From the NCBI GenBank assembly GCA_000018565.1, contig CP000875.1:1689199-1753198 (forward strand): a DNA stretch of 64,000 nt, read 5' to 3'. Every line of letters starts with the position of its first letter. Within the stretch, counting starts at the first letter, position 1. The position numbers and the translations under genes were made by a program. This document shows positions 45,076 through 53,605 of the stretch, piece after piece. A model generated the notes under the pieces. The model saw only the letters and a list, made by a program, of their open reading frames with translations, was not told where the DNA came from and did not search any database. The DNA is from Herpetosiphon aurantiacus DSM 785. Lineage in GTDB: Bacteria > Chloroflexota > Chloroflexia > Chloroflexales > Herpetosiphonaceae.

Positions 45076-46338
45076 ATGACCTCACGAACCTCGGAGAATA
45101 GCCTATTTCGACCCTTACAACAACGCTTGTTTGCTTTGCTCTGGACGGGCCAGACGATTTCGCGTTTGGGCGATACGATGTATCAAGTGGCGCTCTCGCT
45201 TTGGGTTTTGGAAAAAACTGGCTCGGCAACGGCCATGGGCTTGGTTTTGATCTGCTCATTTGCGCCGATGATCGTGTTTTTGCTACTTGGCGGCGCAGCG
45301 GTTGATCGCTTTTCACGTGGTTGGCTGATGTTTAGCTCGGATATGTTGCGAGCCTTGATTGTGGGTGGGGTTGGAATTCTGGCCCTAACGAATACGCTGC
45401 AACTCTGGCATATTTATGCGGCGAGTATCTCCTTTGGGTTTTTTGATTCGTTCTTCCAACCAGCCTATAGCGCCTTAGTGCCCGATGTTGTGCCGGCTGA
45501 ATCGCTGCCTGGAGCTAATTCACTGACAGCTCTGAGCGCCCAAATGACCTTGATTTTGGGGCCATTGATTGCCGCTTTGGTTGTTGGTTTCGGTGGATCG
45601 GCAACCGCCTTTTTATTCAACAGTGTTTCATTTTTGGTTTCGGGCTTGTGTCTGATTCCGCTGTTATCGACTGATGCCAGCCGAGCCAAGGCCAAACGCT
45701 CGAGTGGCATTTTAAAGGATGTTGGGGCTGGCTTGAAAACCGTCAGCACTAATCCATGGCTCTGGATGACGATTATTCTTTCGTCGTTAGCTAACTTGCT
45801 GCTGGCTGCTCCTGCTCAAACCGCCCTGCCAATTTTGATTAATAAATTTTTGAATTTACCCAGCGAACGATTAGGTTGGGCGCATGCCAGCATTGCGTTG
45901 GGTGCGGTTTCGGCCTCGATCTGGCTGAGCAAAGGTAATCGCTTGCGCCGCCGTGGCTTGATGGGCTATGGAGCTTTATTTCTTGCTGGTTTGGCTACGC
46001 TCTTGGTCGGGATTATTGGTTTCAATGTGAGTATGCTTGGGGGAACCATGGCCTTGGCAGCTTTGCTGGGCGTATTGGTCTTCCGCGGGATCGGGATTGC
46101 AACCTTTGGCTTGATTTGGACGCATACCATGCAAGAAATGGTTGAGCGCGAACAACTTGGGCGGGTTGCCAGCATCGACTTGCTTGGCTCAATCGCCTTA
46201 TTGCCAGTTGGCTATGGGGTGGCTGGGTTAGTCGCTGACAAATTTGGTGCACCAGCCTTGTTTGCAACCTGTGGCGTGATTATGCTGGTGATGACGGTTC
46301 TGTTTAGCTTCCATCCAGTAGTCCGCAAATTAAATTAA
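45076..46338 (+). CDS. MFS exporter (macrolide-efflux / EntS-like family)
   Basis: A 420-residue 12-helix major facilitator of the MFS_3 type. It begins RLFALLWTGQTISRLGDTMYQVALSLWVLEKTGSA, which is typical of MefA-like macrolide efflux and EntS-like siderophore exporters, and has FFDSFFQPAYSALVPDVV in helix 4-5, the family's PAxxALVPD motif. The ATG has a strong GGAGGA box. The long leader upstream could provide attenuation control, as known for some antibiotic exporters. Substrate unknown. Confidence 0.87.
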   Translation: MTSRTSENSLFRPLQQRLFALLWTGQTISRLGDTMYQVALSLWVLEKTGSATAMGLVLICSFAPMIVFLLLGGAAVDRFSRGWLMFSSDMLRALIVGGVGILALTNTLQLWHIYAASISFGFFDSFFQPAYSALVPDVVPAESLPGANSLTALSAQMTLILGPLIAALVVGFGGSATAFLFNSVSFLVSGLCLIPLLSTDASRAKAKRSSGILKDVGAGLKTVSTNPWLWMTIILSSLANLLLAAPAQTALPILINKFLNLPSERLGWAHASIALGAVSASIWLSKGNRLRRRGLMGYGALFLAGLATLLVGIIGFNVSMLGGTMALAALLGVLVFRGIGIATFGLIWTHTMQEMVEREQLGRVASIDLLGSIALLPVGYGVAGLVADKFGAPALFATCGVIMLVMTVLFSFHPVVRKLN

Positions 46339-46361
46339 GCCTAAATCTACAGATAAACAGC

Positions 46362-46393
46362 AACCACGGCTCACCGCGAGTCGTGGTTTTTTT
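46362..46393 (+). terminator. Rho-independent terminator after MFS exporter
   Basis: An 11-bp stem with one wobble pair (AACCACGGCTC with GAGTCGTGGTT), 5-nt loop, then a run of nine T. Confidence 0.88.
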
Positions 46394-46429
46394 GCGCTAT
46401 AATCGCCTATATTTGCAAAAGGAGCATTC

Positions 46430-46870
46430 ATGAATCGCCAATTAGATTCACAGGCATGTTTTGTCTGTGGCAAAAATAACCCCAGTGGCTTGCAATTGGA
46501 TTTCTTTGAGGAAGAGAAAACGGTGATCACGCGATTTGTCTCAACCGCACTTCATCAAGGTTGGCCCGGTTTTGTGCATGGCGGCATTATCGCGACAATT
46601 CTTGATGAAACGCTCGGTCGAGTGGGATTTTTGATCGATGCTTGGACGATGACTGGGCGTTTTGAGGTTCGCTATCGCCAGCCAGCCCCGATTGATCAAG
46701 AAATTACCTTTACTGCCAGCATGGTGCGTGATCGCGGGCGAGCGCTTGAGGTCGAAGGTTTTGCCCAATTGCCTGATGGTACGATTGTGGCTGAGGCAAC
46801 TGGTTTGTATATGCGGGTTTCGCCCGAACTGCGGGCAACGCTCTCCGAGCAAATTGCTGAAGGTTATTAA
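46430..46870 (+). CDS. Hotdog-fold thioesterase (PaaI/YiiD-like)
   Basis: A 146-residue single hotdog domain. It has the N-terminal CFVCGKNNPSGLQL seen in one PaaI-type subgroup, the catalytic-helix motif GFVHGGIIATILDETLGR and the RYRQPAPIDQEI strand. These enzymes hydrolyse acyl-CoA thioesters. The two N-terminal cysteines (CxxC) may form a small metal or structural site. AAAAGGAG precedes the ATG; a TATAAT box lies at 46398-46403. Confidence 0.87.
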   Translation: MNRQLDSQACFVCGKNNPSGLQLDFFEEEKTVITRFVSTALHQGWPGFVHGGIIATILDETLGRVGFLIDAWTMTGRFEVRYRQPAPIDQEITFTASMVRDRGRALEVEGFAQLPDGTIVAEATGLYMRVSPELRATLSEQIAEGY

Positions 46871-46959
46871 TTTCGCCATATTCCCTTTTTGCTGATCAAG
46901 GGTAGGTTTTACCCACATCATCGATCAATCACCATGAATTGTTGATCACCACCCTTCCG

Positions 46960-47003
46960 TCCCGCCTCAAGGCGGGAGACGCAGGGGGCTTTAATCCCCC
47001 TGC
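46960..47003. repeat. Double-hairpin intergenic element
   Basis: Two consecutive perfect hairpins in the 367-base gap 46871-47237: TCCCGCC-TCAA-GGCGGGA (46960-46977, outer pairs included) and GCAGGGGG-7 nt-CCCCCTGC (46981-47003). The G/C-rich palindromes contrast with the surrounding sequence and resemble REP-type mobile intergenic elements. Only one copy is present here. The rest of the gap shows no gene. Confidence 0.6.
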
Positions 47004-47237
47004 AACCCCCTAAAGTACAATTTAAGAAGGGCACGAATCTAACGATCAAACTAGCATCACTTGGTTTGTAGCGGAGTGTCTTTTTAACTACCTACCCTTG
47101 GAAGGTTGAGGTGAGGGCATGCTCACGCTATAAACCGCAAAATTCCCCTCCGATCCTCACAATTTCTCCATAATTGGCTGCTATGCTAGCGCTTACTGCG
47201 GCTGTTTTGGGCTGGTTAGCGAATGGAGATTTGGCTG

Positions 47238-47924
47238 ATGGACTATACCATTTTATTAATTGATGATGAAGCTAAACTGCGCCAAGTGATTCGGCTCTCG
47301 CTTGAGCAAGAGGGCTATCGCGTGGTTGAGGCTAGTAATGGGCGGGAAGCGCTGTATCGGGCACGGATTGAAAAGCCCGATTTGGTGGTGCTTGACCTGA
47401 TGATGCCTGAGATGAATGGAACTGAATTTTTGCTGGCCTTTAGCAAAGAATCCAACACGCCAGTGATTATGCTCACAGCGCGGGTCGAAGACCACGATAA
47501 AATTATTGGCTTGGAATTGGGCGCTGACGATTACATAACCAAGCCGTTTAATATGCGTGAATTAATTGCGCGGATTCGCGCTGTGCTGCGTCGCACCCAT
47601 AAACCAACGCTTGAGCCAGATCTGATTCGGGCTGGCGATTTGGTGCTCGATCGCGGGTCGGCAACGGTCTTGGTCGGTGAGCAACAACTAAGCCTAACTC
47701 GCTCCGAGCTTGAAATTTTGGCCACCTTTATGACTGCGCCTGGCCTGATTTTCTCGCGGCTCGATTTGCTTGATCGCTTATCGCTTGGCGATGCCTACGA
47801 AGGCTATGAGCGCTCAATCGATGTGCATATTCGCAATCTGCGCACTAAAATTGAGCCAGATTCACGTCAGCCACGCTATATCGAGACGGTGTATGGCATG
47901 GGCTATCGCTTTAAAAAACAATGA
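47238..47924 (+). CDS. OmpR/PhoB-family response regulator
   Basis: A 228-residue two-component regulator. The receiver has LLIDDEAKLRQ, acceptor Asp53 in VVLDLMMPEMNG, TAR in MLTARVEDHD and Lys in YITKPFNMREL. A winged-helix DNA-binding domain follows (LTRSELEILATFMTAPG, ERSIDVHIRNLRTKIEPDS, YIETVYGMGYRF). ATG 47238 is preceded by GGAG; an in-frame ATG at 47223 is less likely. It is 8 bases upstream of its kinase gene, and lies ahead of the VTC-DUF4956-CotH cluster. Confidence 0.93.
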   Translation: MDYTILLIDDEAKLRQVIRLSLEQEGYRVVEASNGREALYRARIEKPDLVVLDLMMPEMNGTEFLLAFSKESNTPVIMLTARVEDHDKIIGLELGADDYITKPFNMRELIARIRAVLRRTHKPTLEPDLIRAGDLVLDRGSATVLVGEQQLSLTRSELEILATFMTAPGLIFSRLDLLDRLSLGDAYEGYERSIDVHIRNLRTKIEPDSRQPRYIETVYGMGYRFKKQ

Positions 47925-47932
47925 GGTGAGCT

Positions 47933-49330
47933 ATGCGCCGAATCTGGCAGCTGCGCCACTCGTTGGCAACCAAGCTGATCTTGGCTTTTTTGTTGGTCGG
48001 CTTAATTGGAATTTCCTTAGTGGCGCTATTGGTGGTTGTGCGTACCCGCTCAGAGTTCAGTCGCTTTCTCTCAGAACGTGATCGCACGGCTTTGGCGAAT
48101 GCGCTCGCTGAGCATTATGCAGCAACTGGCAGTTGGCAAGGCTTGAGCCAAGCGCTTGATGCCCAACCTGGATTAATTGAATTGCGCCAAAATGTGGTGT
48201 TGGTCGATGCCAACGGTGCGATCATCAATAGCCTGCAAGAATCAACCGCAACCCAAACCATGCAAGATATTTTGCGTTTTGCCGGCGAGCCAATTGTAGT
48301 CAATCAACAGACGGTTGGCTATATGCTGCCGCATCCGATGACTGTGCCAAACCCTGAATTGCCACCACCCTCGCCTGAACAAGATTTTTTGGCGCGAGTG
48401 ACGTGGGCGGCAACCGCCAGCGCCAGCGCAGCAATTCTTTTGGCCTTGTTGATTGGTGCATTGCTAGCCCAAACCTTGACGCGGCCAATTCGGGCTCTGA
48501 TTACTGCTACCCACAAATTGGCTGATGGGACATTTGATCATCGGGTGACGGTGCAATCGCACGATGAAGTTGGTCAATTAGCCCAATCATTTAACCAGAT
48601 GAGTGCCAAATTGGCCCGTGCTAGTCAACAGCGCCAACAAATGACCGCCGATCTTGCCCACGACATTCGCACACCGTTGAGTATTTTACGCAGCTACACC
48701 GAAGGCCTGAAAGATCAACGTTTTGTTGGTTCGCCAACTATTTATAACGTGCTGCACGAAGAAGTTGAGCATTTACAACGGTTGGTCGAAGATCTGCGGG
48801 TGCTTTCGTTGGCTGATGCAGGCGAGTTAGTGCTCAATCGGCGGATGATCGATCCGCGTGCTATTTTAGAGCGGGTTGGTCTCGCTCATATTATGCAGGC
48901 TGAGGCTCAAGGCATTGCGCTAACGGTCGAAGCATCCGAGCAATTACCTTCAATTGATGTCGATACTGATCGCATGACCCAAGTGCTGAACAATTTGGTC
49001 TCGAATGCCTTGCGTTATGCCAGCGCTGGCGCGATTAGCTTGGGAGCACAGCTGCGTGGAGATCAGGTGGTGATCACGGTGCAGGATACGGGCAGTGGAA
49101 TTGATGCCGCCGATCTGCCGTTTATTTTTGATCGGCTGTATCGTGCCGATAAAGCGCGGCAGCGCAACGCGAGTAGCACTTCGGGCTTGGGGTTGGCGAT
49201 TGCCAAGGCGATTGTTGAAGCTCATGCAGGCACAATCAGCGTCGATTCTTGGGTGGGCAGCGGCACGACTTTTACGATTAGCCTACCAGTTGCAAACCCT
49301 CACGCGCAAATTCGCCCCAAAACTACATAG
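47933..49330 (+). CDS. Sensor histidine kinase (BaeS/ResE-like)
   Basis: A 465-residue membrane kinase. Transmembrane helices at about 15-37 and 160-182 flank an extracytoplasmic sensor region of about 120 residues, then HAMP (LTRPIRALITATHKLADG), HisKA with His243 in ADLAHDIRTPLSIL and HATPase with LNNLVSNALRY, DTGSGI and TSGLGLAIAKAIVEAHAG. It pairs with the response regulator 8 bases upstream. The sensed signal is not known. Confidence 0.93.
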   Translation: MRRIWQLRHSLATKLILAFLLVGLIGISLVALLVVVRTRSEFSRFLSERDRTALANALAEHYAATGSWQGLSQALDAQPGLIELRQNVVLVDANGAIINSLQESTATQTMQDILRFAGEPIVVNQQTVGYMLPHPMTVPNPELPPPSPEQDFLARVTWAATASASAAILLALLIGALLAQTLTRPIRALITATHKLADGTFDHRVTVQSHDEVGQLAQSFNQMSAKLARASQQRQQMTADLAHDIRTPLSILRSYTEGLKDQRFVGSPTIYNVLHEEVEHLQRLVEDLRVLSLADAGELVLNRRMIDPRAILERVGLAHIMQAEAQGIALTVEASEQLPSIDVDTDRMTQVLNNLVSNALRYASAGAISLGAQLRGDQVVITVQDTGSGIDAADLPFIFDRLYRADKARQRNASSTSGLGLAIAKAIVEAHAGTISVDSWVGSGTTFTISLPVANPHAQIRPKTT

Positions 49331-49443
49331 CAAATGCGAGATCTCCTAACAGTTTTATAACAATTCTTGGATAAACTCTTAATCAGAAGCTAACACTGAT
49401 GGCCGACCGCTCTGGCGTTGCGGCTTGCGAAGGAACAACGATT

Positions 49444-50286
49444 ATGCTGCAACAATTGCGTTATCAACCAACTTTAATCTGGCCAAATGAGCTAACTCTG
49501 GCCTATGAACCAGATTGCACCGAGCCACAAGCCTTGATTCAGCCAAGGTTGGCTGGCTTTCGCTCGATTAGTCTCCAACAGATGGATTCGGTGGCCTTGC
49601 TCAATCGTACCGATAGCAAATATGTATGTTCGATTCAGCAATTGGCTGCAATCTTACCCGATTTGGCAGCAGATTATCGGGTGTTGGAGATCGCTGGGCG
49701 GCGCATGCATCGCTATCATACGCTCTATTTCGATACTGCCGATTTTGCCTTGTACCGTCGGCATCACGCTGGTGGCCGCAATCGCTACAAAGTGCGTAGC
49801 CGAACCTATCTCGATACGCAGAACTATTTTCTCGAAGTTAAACATAAAGTGAATAAATATCGCACGATCAAGCATCGGCTTGCAACACCCTATGCCGTGG
49901 AAACGTTTACAGCTGCCAGTTCCAGCTTTTTACAACGCATTGTGCCATTTGAAGTGAGCTTATTGCAACCAACCTTGACCAACAATTTCAGCCGCATCAC
50001 CTTGGTCAATATCGCTGAGCAAGAGCGTGTAACCTTGGATATTGGGATTGGCTTTCAAGCTGATTCGCATTCAGTTGAACTGACGGGTGTGGTGATTGCC
50101 GAAGTCAAACAAGCTGGGATAAATCGTGGTTCGCCGTTTATCCAAGGCATTCGCGGACAACATTTGCACACGATTGGCATGAGTAAATATTGCAGTGGGG
50201 CGGCGTTGCTCTATCCCGATTTACCACGCAATAGCTTTAAACCAACCCTGCGCTATCTGAATACATTGATGGAGTATGCCCAATGA
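49444..50286 (+). CDS. VTC-domain protein (polyphosphate polymerase-like)
   Basis: A 280-residue protein with a VTC/CYTH-like tunnel fold. Characteristic residues are NRTDSKYVCS, HRYHTLYFDTADFALYRRHH, NRYKVRSRTY, FLEVKHKVNKYRTIKHR and VIAEVKQAG, which supply the basic and acidic tunnel residues that in yeast Vtc4 make polyphosphate from ATP. The first 45 residues are less conserved. Its stop overlaps the next gene's start by 4 bases (50283-50286), so it is coupled to the DUF4956 gene, a known partner. ATG 49444 has AAGGAA. Catalysis is inferred from the family. Confidence 0.88.
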   Translation: MLQQLRYQPTLIWPNELTLAYEPDCTEPQALIQPRLAGFRSISLQQMDSVALLNRTDSKYVCSIQQLAAILPDLAADYRVLEIAGRRMHRYHTLYFDTADFALYRRHHAGGRNRYKVRSRTYLDTQNYFLEVKHKVNKYRTIKHRLATPYAVETFTAASSSFLQRIVPFEVSLLQPTLTNNFSRITLVNIAEQERVTLDIGIGFQADSHSVELTGVVIAEVKQAGINRGSPFIQGIRGQHLHTIGMSKYCSGAALLYPDLPRNSFKPTLRYLNTLMEYAQ

Positions 50287-50921
50287 CAACTGATTTAACG
50301 CAATTTTTGCTGGGAGCGGGCTTTAATTTATTGGTAACGCTGCTGATTGTGCGCGGCGTATACTATCCCGTGACCCAAGATAAAAACTTTGTTTTTACCT
50401 TTATTGGCTTCAATATGATCATCTACTTTGTGCTGGGCTTTCTGACTAGCGTCGAGGTAGGCGTAGGCGTGGGCTTCGGACTATTTGCAATTTTCTCGTT
50501 GCTGCGCTATCGCACCGACGAGATTCCGATTCGCGAAATGACCTATTTGTTTATTTTGATTGCGCTGGGCGTGATGAATTCGCTGATGCATAGTGGCAGT
50601 TTGCTGCAAATTGGCATCGCTAACGCTGTGATTTTGGTGATTTTGTTTGTGCTCGAAAAAGGTTGGGGCTTTCAATTTGAAGCCAACAAGCGCGTAGCCT
50701 ACGACAAAATTGAACTGATTGGGCCTGCACGTAGCGAAGAATTGTTAGCCGATTTGCGCGAACGCACCGGAATTGCCGTCAAGCGGGTTGAAATTGGCCG
50801 CATCGATTTACTGCACGATATGGCCGATTTGAAAATTTTCTACGATGAAATGCCTCGTCTGAGTGCGAAACGCCAATCAACCACCACCCGCGTGCTGCGC
50901 GATCAGCATCAACTGCCCTAA
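50283..50921 (+). CDS. DUF4956 membrane protein
   Basis: A 212-residue protein with three to four hydrophobic helices in the first 130 residues, including the glycine-rich VEVGVGVGFGLFAIFSLLRYRTDEIPIREMTYLF that marks DUF4956, and a cytoplasmic C-terminal domain of about 80 residues (KIELIGPARSEELLADLRER). It overlaps the VTC gene by four bases and precedes a CotH gene by 84 bases. The family's function is unknown; its constant association with VTC proteins suggests it forms a membrane platform or channel for the product. Confidence 0.88.
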   Translation: MTTDLTQFLLGAGFNLLVTLLIVRGVYYPVTQDKNFVFTFIGFNMIIYFVLGFLTSVEVGVGVGFGLFAIFSLLRYRTDEIPIREMTYLFILIALGVMNSLMHSGSLLQIGIANAVILVILFVLEKGWGFQFEANKRVAYDKIELIGPARSEELLADLRERTGIAVKRVEIGRIDLLHDMADLKIFYDEMPRLSAKRQSTTTRVLRDQHQLP

Positions 50922-51005
50922 GCGATTTTTGAAACTTGGAATGTGTCACAGAGCGTCGTCACACGGCGGCGCTCTGCTTGATGTTGTAACGTTTGTGAGG
51001 TTCCC

Positions 51006-52700
51006 ATGAAATTTTGGCGTTGGCTTTGCTTATTGGCTATTGGATTAAATTTGGCCGCTTGTGCGACTTCGACTCCCACGACCGTTGTGACTGCTGAACC
51101 GACCGCCGAGGATGCGGCAGTCACTCGGCCAGTGGGCTGGAACGAGGCATCGCATGGTGATAGCGCTGAGCCAAATTATGCAGTGGTTTTTGCCCAAAAT
51201 AAGGTCAATCAATTAACCATCACGATCGATTCAGCCTCGTGGCAAGCAATGCAGGATAATATGACCGAGCTGTTGGGCGAGCCAGGCAGCCGTCAGATGG
51301 GCGGTGGTTTTCCTGGTGGCGTATTTACCGACACGGCAGGTTTGCCAATGCGGCCAGGCGGTGCGTTTACTGATACATTGGGCATGCCGATGCGACCAAA
51401 TGGTGCGTTTACTGATACTGCTGGAATGCCAATGCTACCAGGTGGTGCTTTTACTGATACAAACAGAATGCCTGGTGGTTTTGGCGGCGGAATGCCCAAT
51501 ATGGGCAATTTTTCAATCGAAAACCCAATGTGGGTCACGGCAACATTGACCTTCGAAGGCCAAACCTGGACAAATGTGGGCGTGCGCTACAAAGGCAATT
51601 CGTCGTTGATGAGCGCTTGGAACAGCCAACAAGCCAATTTGCCCTTTAAAATTGATTTTGATGAATTTGAAAAAAGCTATCCTGAGATTGAGAACCAACG
51701 TTTTTATGGCTTCAAACAATTGGCGCTCTCGAACAATTTAGGCGATGCGACGGCCATGCGCGAAACGCTGGCCTACGATGTGTTTGAGCAAATGGGCTTG
51801 CCTGCTGCTGAAACTGCCACCTATGAAGTGTTGATTAATCATGGCGATGGGGTTGAAAGTCTGGGTTTGTATACGGCGGTTGAGGTGATCGACGATACGG
51901 CGATTGCCCGCGTATTTGGCGATGATAGCGGCAATATTTACGAGGGTGATGGCAGCGCCGCCAGCTTCGCCGCAGGCACAAAGGATGCAATCGAGGAAAG
52001 TTTTCAGAAAGAAAATAACGATACCACCGATTGGGCTGATGTTGAAGCCTTGTACGATGTATTGCATTCCAGCGAACGCACCAGTGATCCGGCGGCTTGG
52101 CGAGCCAAGTTGGAAGCGATTTTCGATGTGCCAAGTTTTCTCAAATGGCTGGGGGTTAGTACGCTGCTGGAGCATTGGGATACCTATGGAGCCATGACCC
52201 ATAATTATTATCTTTACAACAACCCAGCGACTGGCAAACTAACCTGGATTTCGTGGGATCACAACTTTGTTTTGGGTGCGATGGGCGGCGGTGGTATGCG
52301 TGGCAATCAAGCCATACCAAATGTAGCGAATCCAGCTGTTGGTGCTGGTAACCAAATGCCGAATAATGCCAATGCCGGTGGCATGCGTGGGCCAGGAGGC
52401 GGCTTTGGGGGCCAAAATAATACCTTTGATAAAGCTAGCATTACCAGCGATTGGCCATTAATTCGCTATTTGCTTGATGATCCGACTTACTATGCGGCCT
52501 ATATTGCGGCGTTGCGCGAAACCAGCAACCAATTTGATGCTGAAGCCTTGGTCCAAAAATATACAGCCTTGGCAGCAACGATCAGCCCAAGCGCCGCCCA
52601 AACAATCAGCCTCGACGACTATAACAGCGCAGTGACCACGTTGATGGAGCGCATTAAGACCCGTAGCGCTGATTTGAAAACCTTCCTAGCAACCCAATAG
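51006..52700 (+). CDS. CotH-kinase family lipoprotein
   Basis: A 564-residue exported lipoprotein with lipobox LAACAT (Cys19). The CotH kinase-like domain begins near residue 65 (KVNQLTITIDSASWQAM) and shows VGVRYKGNSSLMS, LPFKIDFDEFEKSYP, GFKQLALSNNLGDATAMRETLAYDVF, SLGLYTAVEVID and LTWISWDHNFVLGAMG, covering the conserved basic, Asn and Asp positions of the atypical kinase fold. A tandem repeat insertion lies at residues 105-157, and a Gly/Asn/Met-rich loop at 425-475. CotH proteins phosphorylate secreted proteins in Bacillus spores; this one would act outside the cell membrane. A good GTGAGG box precedes the ATG. Confidence 0.87.
   Translation: MKFWRWLCLLAIGLNLAACATSTPTTVVTAEPTAEDAAVTRPVGWNEASHGDSAEPNYAVVFAQNKVNQLTITIDSASWQAMQDNMTELLGEPGSRQMGGGFPGGVFTDTAGLPMRPGGAFTDTLGMPMRPNGAFTDTAGMPMLPGGAFTDTNRMPGGFGGGMPNMGNFSIENPMWVTATLTFEGQTWTNVGVRYKGNSSLMSAWNSQQANLPFKIDFDEFEKSYPEIENQRFYGFKQLALSNNLGDATAMRETLAYDVFEQMGLPAAETATYEVLINHGDGVESLGLYTAVEVIDDTAIARVFGDDSGNIYEGDGSAASFAAGTKDAIEESFQKENNDTTDWADVEALYDVLHSSERTSDPAAWRAKLEAIFDVPSFLKWLGVSTLLEHWDTYGAMTHNYYLYNNPATGKLTWISWDHNFVLGAMGGGGMRGNQAIPNVANPAVGAGNQMPNNANAGGMRGPGGGFGGQNNTFDKASITSDWPLIRYLLDDPTYYAAYIAALRETSNQFDAEALVQKYTALAATISPSAAQTISLDDYNSAVTTLMERIKTRSADLKTFLATQ
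51318..51476 (+). repeat. 42-bp coding tandem repeat in the CotH gene
   Basis: About 3.7 units of 42 bases (units begin at 51318, 51360, 51402 and 51444), encoding GVFTDTAGLPMRPG, GAFTDTLGMPMRPN, GAFTDTAGMPMLPG and a partial GAFTDTNRMPGG. It sits inside the kinase domain between two conserved strands, so it forms an extended surface loop. The near-identity of units suggests recent or unstable expansion. Confidence 0.9.
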
Positions 52701-52710
52701 TTAAATGGAT

Positions 52711-52740
52711 GGCCTGTGAGTTGGGATTAACTCACAGGCC
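52711..52740. terminator. Terminator between CotH and SDR genes
   Basis: A perfect 12-bp stem (GGCCTGTGAGTT and AACTCACAGGCC), 6-nt loop, followed by TTTATTG on the plus strand. Confidence 0.85.
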
Positions 52741-52749
52741 TTTATTGAT

Positions 52750-53499
52750 TTAGGCCAACAATCCGCCATCAACATTAATCGTCGCGCCAGTGATAAAAGC
52801 TGCGCCAGGACTGGCCAAAAATGCCACGGTTGCTCCAACTTCTTCAGCCTTGCCAAGCCGTTTGAGCGCAATTGCTTGAGTGATCATATCGAGCATTGGG
52901 CCATCGCCTGGTCCCATATCGGTGTCGATTGGGCCTGGCTGAATATTATTAACCGTGATGCCACGTCGTCCTAGCTCATTGGCCCATGCGCGGGTATAGC
53001 CTGCGACCGCTGCTTTGGTCGCTGAATAGTCGCCAAAACCAGGAATTGGAGCGGTATCTGCCGAGACTGAGCCAATCGAAATGATTCGTCCGCCATCTTG
53101 CAAAAGTGGGGTTGCTGCCCGCACTGCGCTGGCGACACCCTTCACATTCACGGCAAACATATGCTCAACGGCTTCCAAATCGGCGTTAGCATCATTCAAT
53201 GGAGCTAATTGAATCACTCCAGCGTTATTGACCAAAATATCGAGCTTGCCAAAATGTGACACAACCTTATTGACCAAGGCGGCTACTTGGTCGCTATCGG
53301 CTTGGTCGGCTTGGAAGGCCACAGCTTTAACCCCAAGGGCTTGCAATTGCTCAACCACGGCTTCGGCTTTGCTGGCTGAGGCGACATAACTAATGGCGAC
53401 ATCTGCGCCTTGTTCAGCCAAGGCAACCGCGCTGGCTGCGCCAATTCCGCGTGAACCACCAGTGACCAAGGCAACTTTTCCGGCTAATGGCTTGCTCAT
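52750..53499 (-). CDS. Short-chain dehydrogenase/reductase (FabG-like)
   Basis: A 249-residue SDR with the cofactor site VTGGSRGIG, NNAG motif, catalytic Ser in ISIGSVSADT, and Tyr/Lys in GDYSATKAAVAG, ending FITGATINVDGGLLA. Size and ending fit 3-oxoacyl-ACP reductase-like enzymes; many such stand-alone copies act on xenobiotic carbonyls. AGAAGG precedes the ATG. The gene lies behind a strong promoter covered by a large TetR-type palindrome, so it is likely induced by a small molecule. The TetR gene 1.5 kb away is a candidate regulator. Confidence 0.88.
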   Translation of the reverse strand: MSKPLAGKVALVTGGSRGIGAASAVALAEQGADVAISYVASASKAEAVVEQLQALGVKAVAFQADQADSDQVAALVNKVVSHFGKLDILVNNAGVIQLAPLNDANADLEAVEHMFAVNVKGVASAVRAATPLLQDGGRIISIGSVSADTAPIPGFGDYSATKAAVAGYTRAWANELGRRGITVNNIQPGPIDTDMGPGDGPMLDMITQAIALKRLGKAEEVGATVAFLASPGAAFITGATINVDGGLLA

Positions 53500-53530
53500 C
53501 GAACATCCTTCTAAATTTCAATTAGAATAA

Positions 53531-53598
53531 TATAGTACCGATTAGTACATATATTTTGTACTGATCGGTACTATATAGAGAATTCGCTGGTTTGTCAA
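53531..53598 (-). promoter_or_regulatory. Promoter with double TetR-type operator for the SDR gene
   Basis: On the minus strand TTGACA (53593-53598) and TATAGT (53570-53575) are 17 bases apart. Overlapping the -10 box is an inverted repeat with 19-base arms (53531-53549 and 53557-53575, 18 of 19 matching, core GTACCGAT/ATCGGTAC) and a 7-base centre. Each arm is itself a near-palindrome (GTAC-6-GTAC), so it may hold two repressor dimers. Confidence 0.8.
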
Positions 53599-53605
53599 GC
53601 CTGAT

